Positions 1-8,535 of a stretch of 30,599 bases of DNA are shown here, one piece after another (the first letter of the stretch is position 1; each line of letters opens with the position of its first letter). Below the pieces are notes generated by a model, which was not told the DNA's origin, ran no database searches, and was given only the letters and a program-made list of their open reading frames with translations. Origin of the DNA: UBA1479 sp964012715 (GTDB lineage: Bacteria > Pseudomonadota > Alphaproteobacteria > Rhodospirillales > Casp-alpha2). Location of the stretch: positions 1 through 30,599 of the forward strand of contig CAXGUG010000037.1 in the NCBI GenBank assembly GCA_964012715.1, given 5' to 3'. The position numbers and the translations under genes were made by a program.

Positions 1-890
1 TCATTTCCAATGCGGCCAATTCGATCTCGACCCGTGCGATGCTCTCGCGGAATTGGCGGTCCTCGATCAACGGACGGCCGCGCTTCGTCTCTTTGGCCGC
101 GATCTCGCGGACCCGTTCCATCTGCTTCTTCGACCGCGCCACCCCGGCGATGCCGAACCGCTCATGCCCCAGCAGGAACTTGGCGATGGTCCAGCCGTCG
201 TTTTCCTTGCCGACCAGATTCTCGACCGGCACGCGGACGTTTTCCAGGAACACGTCGTTGATTTCCCGCCCGCCGTCCAATGTCTGGATCGGCCGCACCG
301 TCACGCCCGGCGTTTTCATGTCGATCAGCAGGAACGAAATTCCCTGCTGCTTCTTGCCCTCGGTCGAGGTCCGAACCAGACAGAAAATCCAATCGGCGTA
401 TTGCGCCAGGGTGGTCCAGGTCTTCTGCCCGTTGACGACGTAATGGTCGCCGTCTCGTTCGGCCCGGGTCGTCAACGACGCCAAGTCCGAGCCGGCGCCC
501 GGTTCGGAAAAGCCCTGACACCACCAATCTTCGCTGCTCAAAATACGCGGCAGGTAATGCGCCTTCTGTTCCTCGGTGCCGAATTCGATCAGCACCGGCC
601 CCAGCATCTTCAGACCGAAAGTGATCAGGCGCGGGCTCGACGCCGCCGCCAATTCTTCCTCGTACAGGAAGCGCCGCACCGGCGACCAACCGGTGCCGCC
701 GTATTCCTTCGGCCAACCGGGGGCGACCCAACCCAGGTCGTTAAGGATGCGCTGCCATGTGACGTAATCGTCCTTCACCAGTTTCAGGCCAAGGTCGACC
801 TTGCGTTTGATGTCCGCCGGGATGCTGGACCGCAGTGTCTCGCGCACCTCTTGCTGAAAGGCCAATTCCTCGGGCGTCAGATTCAAATCC
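1..890 (-). CDS. Acyl-CoA dehydrogenase, 3' end cut by window edge
   Basis: Flavoprotein that introduces a trans-2,3 double bond into an acyl-CoA thioester, passing electrons to ETF. I translated the minus strand by hand: 296 codons are open to the window edge, beginning MDLNLTPEELAFQQEV. The order matches the family: N-terminal helical region (about 1-120), then QGFSEPGAGSD at 126-136 and NGQKTWT at 154-160 in the middle beta domain, then the start of the C-terminal helical domain (from about 235, FLLGHERFGIAG). The C-terminal catalytic-base region is outside the window. GTG at 890 is chosen because no upstream in-frame start exists and GGGAG lies about 10 bases before it. It begins 30 bases after the IclR gene on the same strand, so the two are probably co-transcribed. 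It resembles the pimeloyl-CoA-type large-subunit dehydrogenases; the substrate cannot be told. Confidence 0.93.
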
Positions 891-920
891 ACGTCTTCGT
901 GTCTCCCAACATAATCACCG

Positions 921-1772
921 TCACCAGGCGTCCTGGGCGGTCAATCCGTTTTGTACTTCCGTCTCGATGGTCCGCGCCAGATTGACCAGACGCGGGCCCC
1001 ATTCCGTCATCAGCCGTTCGGGTTTGTGCTGAAACGCGGGCCCCCCGCAGTTCAGCGCCATGACCGTCGACCCATCCAACGAGCGCAACGGCACCCCGAC
1101 TGCATTGACGTCGTGTTCCCAATCACCGAACGACGTGCAGAAGCCTTGCTCCGCGACCTGGCGCACGGCCTGTTCGATCCCCCGGCGCAGGCGCGGCCAT
1201 TCGTCCCCGGCGCGCGCCTTGATCGCATCCATCAGATATTGGCGCTCGATTTCCGGGATCGCGGCCAGAAAGGCCCGCCCCATGGCCGAGGTCGCGACCG
1301 GCACGTGCGAACCGATATCCAGGCGCAGCGTCACCGAGCCCGCGTCGCGGGCGTGTTCCAGATAAACCATGTTCAAACGATCCCGCGCACCCAAAGCCAA
1401 GGCCAGGCCGGAGGCATTGGCGAATTCACGCAGGTAGGGCCGCGCAATCTTGCGGATGTCCATGTTCGCCAACAACGAATAACCCAGGGACAACACGCCC
1501 GGGCCCAGGCGGTATTTACCCAAGCGTTCCGCATGGATCAGATAACCCAGGCGGGTCAGCGTATGGGTCAGGCGCGACACCGTCGGCTTCGGAAGTCCGG
1601 TTCGCTCGGCCAGATCGCCATTTCCCAGCACACCGTCGCCGGGGCGAAACGCCCGCAGCACACTCAAGCCCCGCGCCAGCGCGGTGACGAACTGGCGGTC
1701 TGCCAGATCCGCGCCGTCAAGAAGTTGATCCGCGACCAGGGCGCTGTCCTCTGCTCGGCCCGTCATTTCCAT
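921..1772 (-). CDS. IclR-family transcriptional regulator
   Basis: DNA-binding regulator of 283 residues, the usual length for IclR. The N-terminal winged helix-turn-helix is visible at about 30-90 (FVTALARGLSVLRAF, then LAERTGLPKPTVSRLTHTL and LGYLIHAERLGKYRLGPGVLSLG). The C-terminal effector domain follows, with the family's usual block VPVATSAMGRAFLAA and the late VNAVGVPLRSLDGSTVMALNC segment. ATG codons at 1772 and 1766 are both possible starts. It lies immediately upstream of the acyl-CoA dehydrogenase on the same strand, suggesting it controls acyl-CoA or aromatic/dicarboxylate catabolism and perhaps itself through the palindrome at 1887-1901. The effector is unknown. Confidence 0.93.
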   Translation of the reverse strand: MEMTGRAEDSALVADQLLDGADLADRQFVTALARGLSVLRAFRPGDGVLGNGDLAERTGLPKPTVSRLTHTLTRLGYLIHAERLGKYRLGPGVLSLGYSLLANMDIRKIARPYLREFANASGLALALGARDRLNMVYLEHARDAGSVTLRLDIGSHVPVATSAMGRAFLAAIPEIERQYLMDAIKARAGDEWPRLRRGIEQAVRQVAEQGFCTSFGDWEHDVNAVGVPLRSLDGSTVMALNCGGPAFQHKPERLMTEWGPRLVNLARTIETEVQNGLTAQDAW

Positions 1773-2144
1773 GTATCGGCGCGGGAGCGCCGCCTCTCCT
1801 TCGCCGAAACGGCCCCATGCCGCTCAATCCGCGAAGCGGCGGAAATGTGTCACAGCGAAATCAATTGGTCAATTTTCGAAATTTAGTTTCGCAATGCGAA
1901 ATTATTAACTTGTCCCATCAACGAGATTTGAAGTCACGTAAAATTGGGCCAATTTTTCAGGGCTTGATCTCTCCCTGACCCGCCCCTTAGAATTTTCTCT
2001 TGTTGCACTGCAGCATATTCAGGTCACTCCTTTGGGGGAGAATTCCTTGGGGACAGTCCAAAGCGGCATTTCGGCGCAAATCAGGTGTTTGCGCATCTCG
2101 GCAGCGGTGTCTGACAGCTTGCCGCCGCAAGGAGACGTCGCCTG
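1773..2144. promoter_or_regulatory. Divergent intergenic region, iclR / amt-kinase
   Basis: No gene is seen here. The centre (about 1855-1990) is clearly AT-richer than the flanks and carries several short palindromes. Closer to the plus-strand gene there is a 7-bp perfect stem (GCGCAAA at 2074-2080 with TTTGCGC at 2088-2094) and a good ribosome binding site AAGGAG just before ATG 2145. I found no convincing sigma-54 or NtrC site, so nitrogen control is not shown by sequence. Confidence 0.5.
1887..1901. promoter_or_regulatory. Perfect palindrome, candidate IclR operator
   Basis: TTTCGCAATGCGAAA is a perfect 7-1-7 inverted repeat. A related TTTCGAAA lies at 1874-1881. IclR regulators typically bind palindromes of about this size upstream of their own gene; the site lies about 115 bases before the IclR start. 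Assignment to this regulator is inference. Confidence 0.5.
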
Positions 2145-4205
2145 ATGGGAATCGCCACCGTTGATATCGTTTGGGTTCTGACCGCCTCGGCCCTGGTCTT
2201 CATGATGCAGGCCGGGTTCTGCTGCCTGGAAAGCGGATCGGTCCGGTCCAAGAATTCAATCAACGTCGCCGCCAAGAACTTCGCCGATTTCTGCATCTCC
2301 GCCGGGGCATTCTGGCTGATCGGCTTCGGCCTGATGTTCGGGGCCAGCCACAATGGGTTGGTCGGGACGGAAGCCTTCCTGTTCTCCATGACCGACCCCA
2401 AGTCGGCCACCTTCTTCGTATTCCAGTTGATGTTCTGCGGGACGGCAACGACCATCGTGTCCGGCGCCATCGCCGAACGCGCGCGCTATACGGGTTACCT
2501 CCTGATCAGCCTCGTCGTCGCCTTACCGATATACCCGCTGTTCGGCCATTGGGCTTGGGGCGGCGCGTTCGGCGGCGATCCGGGTTGGCTAGCGGCGCTG
2601 GGATTTGTCGATTTCGCCGGTGGCACGGTCGTCCATTCGGTCGCCGGATGGGTCAGCCTTGCCGCCGTGTTGATCATCGGGCCGCGAACCGGTCGGTTCG
2701 ATGGGACGGGTACGCCGTTCCGCAGCCACTCCCTGCCCCTGGCGGCGTTGGGCGTGTTCATCATCTGGGTTGGCTGGATCGGGTTCAACGGCGGCAGCAC
2801 GCTGGCTGCCAGCGCCAAGGTTCCACACGTCGTTCTTAACACCGTGATCGCCGGGGCCTTCGGCGGATTGGGCGCGATGCTGATCGGCCCAATCACGATG
2901 AAGACGCTGGACGTGCCCACGATGCTTAACGGCGCGCTGGCGGGACTGGTTGCGATCACCCCCGCCGCGCATTGCGTCTCGACCCCCGGCGCGGTCCTGT
3001 TGGGGGCCGTCGGCGGCGGGCTTTGCGTGGTGACGTCGTTGCTGTTGGACCGGCTCAGGATCGACGACGTCGTCTATGCCTTTCCCGTCCATGGTGTTGC
3101 CGGCATCTGGGGCACCATGGCCATTGCGTTCCTGGGCGACTTGGACGCGCTGGGCACGGGCCTGACCCGTTGGGAACAGTTCATCTCCCAGGGGACCGGC
3201 GTCCTGACCGCCGCCATTTGGGCCTTCGGCGGCAGCTACATCCTGTTGTCGGTCATCAACCGGTTCGTTCCGCTGCGGGTTTCGGCCGAGGCGGAACGCA
3301 TCGGCCTGAACGTCAGCGAGCACAATCAGTCGACCGAGCAGTTGGACATCCTGCAGTCCATGGAAGTCCAGCGCCTGACCGGCGACTATTCCCGCCCGAT
3401 CCCGGTCGAGCCCAATTCCGACATCGGCGACATCGCCCGGCAGTACAACCTGGTCCTGGAAAATCTGTACTCCGCCAAGATGGAAGCCGAACAGGCGAAC
3501 AAGGCGAAATCGCACTTCCTGGCCTCGATGAGCCATGAGTTGCGCACGCCCCTGAACGCGATCATCGGATTTTCCGAAATGATCACGCGGCAGTACTTCG
3601 GCCCGATCGGTTCGGACAAGTATCAGGAATACGCCGGCGACATCATGCATTCGAGCCGCCATCTGTTGTCCCTGGTCGACGACATCCTGGACCTGTCGAA
3701 GATCGAAGCCGGGCGCAATACCCTGAACCGCTCGCCGGTCGATATCCAAGCCGTGTTCGATGATTGCCTGCGCGTCGTGACCGGGGCCATCGATTGCAAC
3801 CAAATCTATTTCGACATCAAGGTCGAAGAAGGCATGTCGCAACTGTTCGTCGATGAGCGGGCGATCAAACAGGTGATCCTGAACCTGTTATTCAACGCCG
3901 TTAAGTTCACGCCGCCGGGGGGCTTGGTGACCCTGGGCGCGCGGGACGAGCCGGGCCGTCATATCCTGGAGGTCTCGGACACCGGCAAGGGCATCCCCGA
4001 CGAAAAGCTGGCGCGGGTCATCGAGCCGTTCCAACAATTGCATTCCGATCCCCATATCGCCCAATTGGGTACGGGCCTGGGCCTGCCCATCGCCAAGGCG
4101 CTGGCCGAAGCCCATGGCGGGGAATTGCAGATCGACAGCCGCGTCGGGCGCGGGACCACGGTTCGGGTAATCCTGCCGATCTTCGATCCGTTGAAACGGA
4201 ATTGA
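2145..4205 (+). CDS. Ammonium transporter (Amt) fused to sensor histidine kinase
   Basis: A 686-residue fusion. Residues 1-375 are a full Amt/Rh channel domain: substrate-site Asp156 in DFAGGTVVHS and the pore twin-His pair H164 and H316 (YAFPVHGVAGIWG) are all present. Residues 376-450 form a linker with a helical stretch. Residues 451-686 are a histidine kinase: phosphoacceptor H464 in SHFLASMSHELRTPLN, N box around N584, D612 in DTGKGIP, and glycine-rich GTGLGLPIAKALAEAHGG. Amt-kinase fusions are known from anammox bacteria and others and are thought to sense external ammonium, with the Amt part acting as transporter or receptor. AAGGAG precedes ATG 2145. There is no response regulator or PII gene next to it, so its partner lies elsewhere. 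Both halves look intact. Confidence 0.95.
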   Translation: MGIATVDIVWVLTASALVFMMQAGFCCLESGSVRSKNSINVAAKNFADFCISAGAFWLIGFGLMFGASHNGLVGTEAFLFSMTDPKSATFFVFQLMFCGTATTIVSGAIAERARYTGYLLISLVVALPIYPLFGHWAWGGAFGGDPGWLAALGFVDFAGGTVVHSVAGWVSLAAVLIIGPRTGRFDGTGTPFRSHSLPLAALGVFIIWVGWIGFNGGSTLAASAKVPHVVLNTVIAGAFGGLGAMLIGPITMKTLDVPTMLNGALAGLVAITPAAHCVSTPGAVLLGAVGGGLCVVTSLLLDRLRIDDVVYAFPVHGVAGIWGTMAIAFLGDLDALGTGLTRWEQFISQGTGVLTAAIWAFGGSYILLSVINRFVPLRVSAEAERIGLNVSEHNQSTEQLDILQSMEVQRLTGDYSRPIPVEPNSDIGDIARQYNLVLENLYSAKMEAEQANKAKSHFLASMSHELRTPLNAIIGFSEMITRQYFGPIGSDKYQEYAGDIMHSSRHLLSLVDDILDLSKIEAGRNTLNRSPVDIQAVFDDCLRVVTGAIDCNQIYFDIKVEEGMSQLFVDERAIKQVILNLLFNAVKFTPPGGLVTLGARDEPGRHILEVSDTGKGIPDEKLARVIEPFQQLHSDPHIAQLGTGLGLPIAKALAEAHGGELQIDSRVGRGTTVRVILPIFDPLKRN

Positions 4206-4214
4206 CCCCAGGCC

Positions 4215-5078
4215 CTATCGGACGCTTCCCGCGATTTCGAAGAACGCTTCGACCAAGAGTTCATGTTGCCGGTCCCGCAGACAGGCGAGATAGCGGTTCA
4301 ATCGGATATCCGCATTTACGAACGGCAAAACCTTGATCCTTGGGTCGTTCGGCAGGGATTTTTCGCCGTATACACCGACCCCATGCCCGGCGACCACGGC
4401 CTCTCGAATGGCCTCGCCGCTTTCAATCTCCAAAACCACCTTCGGCTTGACCCCGGCCTCGAATGCCGCGGTTTCGAACACGCGACGAGTGTTCGAACCC
4501 TGCTCTCTCAGGACCATCGGCTGATCGTCCAGATCGCCCAATCGGATTCCATCGCGCACGGCCCAGGGATGTTCGCGGCTCACGAAGGCAACGATGGCAT
4601 GGCTGTCGTGTATTCGCGTGAACAGGCGATGATCGGGGGTGTGGTCCGACAACACCCCGATATCGGCTTCGTATGACAACAGGCTGTTCAACGTCTTTTC
4701 AGAATTCCCTGCCGAAACGGTGACCTTGATTTCCGGATACCGCTGGCGGAACGCCGTCAACATCTCGACGATGAAAAACGGCAGGACCGAGGAAATCCGC
4801 AAATGACCGGCACCGTAATTGCCCGCGACCTGCAGGAACGAGTCCGTTTCCGAGACGATGCCAAACAGTCGTTTGGTGATTTCGTACAGCGACCGCCCGA
4901 CCGCCGTCAGCCGGACCTTGCGTTGCGCGCGATTGAAAACCTGGATGCCGTGCGTGGCCTCAAGCTCGCGAACCTGTTCGGTCACCGTGGGCTGGGACAC
5001 CCGCAGTTCCCGCGCCGCCTGGGTAAAGCTCCCGCATCGGGCGACCGCATGAAATGACCGAAGCTGCGTAAAGTTCAT
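4215..5078 (-). CDS. LysR-family transcriptional regulator, divergent from tctBAC
   Basis: 287 residues, standard LysR length. The N-terminal helix-turn-helix is plain at about 4-60 (FTQAARELRVSQPTVTEQVRELE), followed by a periplasmic-binding-like effector domain (VFNRAQRKVRLTAVG linker, then LRISSVLPFFIVEML onward). It faces the tctBAC operon across a short gap with a LysR-type palindrome at 5088-5102, so it very probably activates that operon in response to the transported carboxylate and represses itself. The stop lies 9 bases from the end of the convergent amt-kinase gene. Effector unknown. Confidence 0.94.
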   Translation of the reverse strand: MNFTQLRSFHAVARCGSFTQAARELRVSQPTVTEQVRELEATHGIQVFNRAQRKVRLTAVGRSLYEITKRLFGIVSETDSFLQVAGNYGAGHLRISSVLPFFIVEMLTAFRQRYPEIKVTVSAGNSEKTLNSLLSYEADIGVLSDHTPDHRLFTRIHDSHAIVAFVSREHPWAVRDGIRLGDLDDQPMVLREQGSNTRRVFETAAFEAGVKPKVVLEIESGEAIREAVVAGHGVGVYGEKSLPNDPRIKVLPFVNADIRLNRYLACLRDRQHELLVEAFFEIAGSVR

Positions 5079-5125
5079 AGGAATTACCTATCGTGATGAT
5101 AGAGAATTAATATTTTTCCTATAAT
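5079..5125 (+). promoter_or_regulatory. LysR box and -10 element of the tct operon
   Basis: CTATC-GTGAT-GATAG at 5088-5102 is a perfect 5-5-5 inverted repeat and fits the LysR T-N11-A rule. A consensus TATAAT lies at 5120-5125. The right arm of the palindrome covers the expected -35 position (about 5097-5102), where no good -35 hexamer exists. This is the usual layout of a promoter that needs a LysR activator. Promoter use is inferred from layout. Confidence 0.6.
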
Positions 5126-5197
5126 ACCCTCCTGCGTCACAATTGCACCAACACCTTGAAGGCCGCGTGGTCGCGGCCGGTGTCGGAGCCTTCGCCC

Positions 5198-5800
5198 GTG
5201 ACACAAGCCCCCCCGCCTTCACAGCCAGCCCCCCTGCCGGACGGACAGGTCCTTGAAGTTCATCTGGAAACGCCGACCCGGCGCGGCGACGTCGCCATGG
5301 CGGCAGCTTGCCTGGCCTTCGGATTGATCGGCTATTTCTTCGTCGTTCCAGCCGCCGTCTATGTGCCCGAGAAATTCGCCGGGACGGTCAACTCGCCCGA
5401 CTTCCTGCCCCGTCTATTCCTGATCCTGTTGTCGGTCTTCAGCACGTTCTACCTGGTGAAGAGCATCGCGGCCCTGAAGGCCGAGCCGGATCAGGATTGG
5501 GCACCGCTGGGCGACTGGACCCTGGCCGGGGGCACGGCGCTGATCTGCGTCGCCTATGTGGCGGCGATCTTTCTGGTCGGGTTGACCCTGGCTTCCGCCG
5601 CCTGCGTCGCCGCGACGATCTGGTATTTCGGCGAACGCCGCCCCGTCGTCGTCGCCCCCATCGCCGTGCTGTTGCCGGTCGGGCTTTGGTATTTCTTCGA
5701 AAAGATCGCCAACATTCTGTTCCCGACCCCAGTCTGGGGGATCATGGACTGGCTGGAATCCTCGGCCCGGCCCCTGCTGACGGCGGGAGGCCTGGCATGA
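5198..5800 (+). CDS. tctB: Tripartite tricarboxylate transporter small membrane subunit TctB
   Basis: Small integral membrane subunit of a TctABC carboxylate uptake system in the inner membrane. About 200 residues with four hydrophobic segments (AMAAACLAFGLIGYFFVV, FLILLSVFSTFYLV, ALICVAYVAAIFLVGLTL, VVVAPIAVLLPVGLWYFF), as in the family. GTG 5198 is preferred because CGGAG lies 9 bases upstream; GTG 5180 and TTG 5156 are in frame and would add 6 or 14 residues of low-complexity N-terminus. Its stop overlaps the tctA start (ATGA), so translation is coupled. Confidence 0.88.
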   Translation: MTQAPPPSQPAPLPDGQVLEVHLETPTRRGDVAMAAACLAFGLIGYFFVVPAAVYVPEKFAGTVNSPDFLPRLFLILLSVFSTFYLVKSIAALKAEPDQDWAPLGDWTLAGGTALICVAYVAAIFLVGLTLASAACVAATIWYFGERRPVVVAPIAVLLPVGLWYFFEKIANILFPTPVWGIMDWLESSARPLLTAGGLA

Positions 5801-7308
5801 TCGATCTCGACGCCTTTCTTCTGGGCCTGTCCCAGGTCGCCCATTGGCAAGTCATCGCCTCGTGCCTGGCCGGGGTGGTCTGGGGCATGTTCGTCGGCGT
5901 AACGCCCGGCCTGACCGGGATCATGGCCGTGGTCATCGCCCTGCCCATGACCTTTTTCATGGAGCCGTTTTCGGCCATCGCCCTGCTGCTCGGCATCTAC
6001 GTGACGGCGATCTTCGGCGGATCGGTCACGGCGATCATGATCGCCACGCCGGGCACGCCCAACGCCGCCGCGACGGTGATCGACGGCTACCCCCTGGCCC
6101 GTCAAGGCAAGGCCCGGCAGGCCCTGGACATCGCGTTGTACGCCTCAGTCACGGCGGGCCTGTTGTCGACCGTCGTGGCCCTGGCGGTGTTTCCCCTGGT
6201 CGCCGAATTCGCCCTGGATTTCGGGGCAGCGGAAGTCTTCGCGGTGATCGTGTTCGCCATCACCATCATCGCCGGGGTGTCTGGTGAATCGTTATTGAAG
6301 GGTCTGATCGCCGCCTGCTTCGGCTTTCTGGTCGCGACCATCGGGCAAGACCCGATCCACGGCTCCAGCCGCTTTACCTTCGGCATTCACGACTTTCAGG
6401 CGGGCATGCATATCCTGACCCTGCTGGTCGGTCTGTTCACCATTCCCGAAGTCATCATTCGGGGCGTCGAATCCTACAAGGCCAAATCCAGCGTTTCCGT
6501 CGGCGACATGGGTCCGCCGGTGACCTGGCGGCAGTACCTATCGTTCTGGCCGACCTACCTGCGGTCCTGCGCGGGCGGGTCGTTGCTGGGCGCCCTGCCG
6601 GGCCTGGGCGGCAGCCCGGCGGCATTCCTCGGATATTTTCTGGCCCAGCGGTTTTCGAAAAAGCCGCAGGAGTTCGGCAATGGCAGCCTGGAAGGCGTCG
6701 CCGGGGCCGAGGCCGGCAACAATTCCGTCTGCGGCCCGGCCCTGGTGCCGATGATGAGCCTGGGCATCCCCGGCGACACGACCACGGCGGTCCTCATGGG
6801 GGCGCTGGTCATCCACGGCCTGAACCCGGGCCCGATGCTGTTCGATAATGCGCCCGATTTCGTCTACGGCGTTTTCATTCTGCTGTTCGTCAGCCTGATC
6901 CTGATGGCCTTCGTCGGCACCGGCGTGGTGCGGATGGCGAAATGGGTGGTTCGCATGCCGACCCAGATCCTGTTTCCGGTGGTTCTGATCCTGGCCACCT
7001 ATGGGACCTATGCGGTGCGCGGCAGCATGGTCGACGTGATCGCCATGTTCGGCGTCGGATTCCTGGGCTTCCTGCTTCGGATTCAGAAAATCCCCGCCGC
7101 GCCCTTCGCCATCGCCTTCATCCTGGGGCCGTTGTTCGAGAACGAACTGCGTAAGGCGCTGATCATTTCCGGCGGCTCGCTGGAAATCTTCGTCAAAAGC
7201 CCCATCGCCACCACCTTTCTGATCCTGGCCGCCCTCAGCGCCGGGACGACCGTCTACCTGCATTGGCGCCTGAAAGGCACCCAAGCGGCAAAAATCATTT
7301 CCGAATAA
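5797..7308 (+). CDS. tctA: Tripartite tricarboxylate transporter large membrane subunit TctA
   Basis: 503 residues, the normal TctA length, with about a dozen membrane segments. Family signatures are visible: GMFVGVTPGLTGIMAVVIALPMTF near residues 30-52, GGSVTAIMIATPGTPNAAAT around 74-93, and the second-half repeat GALPGLGGSPAAFLGYFLA with VPMMSLGIPGDTTTAVLMGAL. The two GxxPG-type loops probably form the substrate and ion path. ATG 5797 overlaps the tctB stop by four bases. It works with TctB and the binding protein TctC encoded next. Substrate unknown; the family takes citrate, tartrate, other carboxylates and aromatic acids. Confidence 0.95.
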   Translation: MIDLDAFLLGLSQVAHWQVIASCLAGVVWGMFVGVTPGLTGIMAVVIALPMTFFMEPFSAIALLLGIYVTAIFGGSVTAIMIATPGTPNAAATVIDGYPLARQGKARQALDIALYASVTAGLLSTVVALAVFPLVAEFALDFGAAEVFAVIVFAITIIAGVSGESLLKGLIAACFGFLVATIGQDPIHGSSRFTFGIHDFQAGMHILTLLVGLFTIPEVIIRGVESYKAKSSVSVGDMGPPVTWRQYLSFWPTYLRSCAGGSLLGALPGLGGSPAAFLGYFLAQRFSKKPQEFGNGSLEGVAGAEAGNNSVCGPALVPMMSLGIPGDTTTAVLMGALVIHGLNPGPMLFDNAPDFVYGVFILLFVSLILMAFVGTGVVRMAKWVVRMPTQILFPVVLILATYGTYAVRGSMVDVIAMFGVGFLGFLLRIQKIPAAPFAIAFILGPLFENELRKALIISGGSLEIFVKSPIATTFLILAALSAGTTVYLHWRLKGTQAAKIISE

Positions 7309-7364
7309 CGGAGCCGGAACATCCCCCGAAACGACAACGCGTTCCTTTGACAGTGGAGAGCAAG

Positions 7365-8354
7365 ATGACCCCCAAACGATTGACCGGCCTGATTACGGCG
7401 TCCGTCATGGCCGCCGCCCTGGCCTTCGGCGGCGCTGCCCAGGCAGATGCCTATCCCGACAAACCTATCAAGCTGATCGTCCCGTCCGGCGCCGGCGGCT
7501 CGACCGACACCGCCGCCCGCATCATGGCGATCAACATCCAGGACCACATCGGCCAGCCGATCATCGTGGTCAACAAGAAGGGGGCGTCCGGCAGCGTCGG
7601 CATCAACTTCGCGCTCAAGGCCAAACCCGACGGCTACATGCTGATGGAAGGCATGATCGGCGGCCATGTCCTGCATCCGGCGATGAACGCCTCGTCCGGA
7701 TATACCCCCGCCGACTACACCCCGATCGCGATGACGCAGATGAACCCCAACGTCCTGGTCGTCAAGGCGGACTCGCCCTACAAGACGCTCAAGGATCTGC
7801 TCGACGCCATCAAGGCCGATCCAGGCAAGCTGAAATTCTCCCACGCCGGGGCCGGCAGTATCCATTTCTTCGGCATTCACCTGTTGCTGAAGACCGCCGG
7901 CTTGGACAAGGACGCGGCGGTCGCCATCCCCTACAAGGGCGGCAAGAACGCCATGGCCGGTCTGCTGCGCGGCGAAGCCGACTTCCACCAGACCAACCTG
8001 GTCTCGGCCATCGACTTCATCGAATCAGGCAAGGTCCGGGCCCTGGCCGTCACGACCAAGAAGCGCCTGAGCCATTTCCCCGACATCCCGACCTATACGG
8101 AGTTGGGCTATCCGGGCGTCGATATCTTCGGTTGGCGCGGTGTGATCGGGCCCAAGGGCCTGCCCAAGGAAATCGTCGATACCTGGGCCAAGGCCGTTCA
8201 GGAAACCATGGAGCGCAAGGGCTGGAAGAAGATGGTCAAGGCTGTCGGCGACGTCCCCCACTACATGGGTCCGGAGGAGTTCAAGAAGCAGATCGAGACC
8301 GATTTCGCCCGCTACCGCCAGATGGCCGAAGACCTGGGCATCTTGGTGAAATAA
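7365..8354 (+). CDS. tctC: Periplasmic solute-binding protein TctC (Bug family)
   Basis: 329 residues. An N-terminal signal peptide is clear (MTPKRLTGLITASVMAAALAF, probable cleavage after AQA near residue 27). The mature protein begins YPDKPIKLIVPSGAGGSTDTAAR, the standard start of Bug/TctC proteins, followed by GASGSVGINF and PYKGGKNAMAGLLRGEADF. It captures the substrate in the periplasm and delivers it to TctAB. ATG 7365 is chosen because the signal peptide starts there and GGAG lies 7-8 bases upstream; an extension from 7263 would remove the signal. It is third in the operon, 56 bases after tctA. Confidence 0.94.
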   Translation: MTPKRLTGLITASVMAAALAFGGAAQADAYPDKPIKLIVPSGAGGSTDTAARIMAINIQDHIGQPIIVVNKKGASGSVGINFALKAKPDGYMLMEGMIGGHVLHPAMNASSGYTPADYTPIAMTQMNPNVLVVKADSPYKTLKDLLDAIKADPGKLKFSHAGAGSIHFFGIHLLLKTAGLDKDAAVAIPYKGGKNAMAGLLRGEADFHQTNLVSAIDFIESGKVRALAVTTKKRLSHFPDIPTYTELGYPGVDIFGWRGVIGPKGLPKEIVDTWAKAVQETMERKGWKKMVKAVGDVPHYMGPEEFKKQIETDFARYRQMAEDLGILVK

Positions 8355-8420
8355 CCCCGGTACAGCCAAAGACGGAGGAGGAACCTCGCGGACCAGACGG
8401 TCGGCACTCCGTCCCGCGAC

Positions 8421-8454
8421 GCCATCCGGCTGCATACTCCCGCGGCCGGATGGC
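8421..8454 (+). repeat. Ten-bp perfect inverted repeat between tctC and the DUF3604 gene
   Basis: GCCATCCGGC (8421-8430) pairs with GCCGGATGGC (8445-8454) across a 14-base loop. No U-run follows, so it is more likely an mRNA processing or attenuating structure that sets the level of the downstream gene than a full terminator. Confidence 0.6.
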
Positions 8455-8535
8455 GGCCCGCCTCCTTCGACCTTCTCCGAACCATTAAGAAACGCCCCCG
8501 GACAAACCGACGGAACGACAACGGAGCCGATCCCC

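Noticed and set aside
162..731. A 189-codon minus-strand open frame inside the acyl-CoA dehydrogenase
   Set aside because: It is an arginine- and glycine-rich shadow. The true frame gives a clear acyl-CoA dehydrogenase reading through the window edge.
5308..5796. Upstream extension of tctA
   Set aside because: It overlaps tctB in another frame and the family begins at MIDLDAF, where an ATGA overlap is found.
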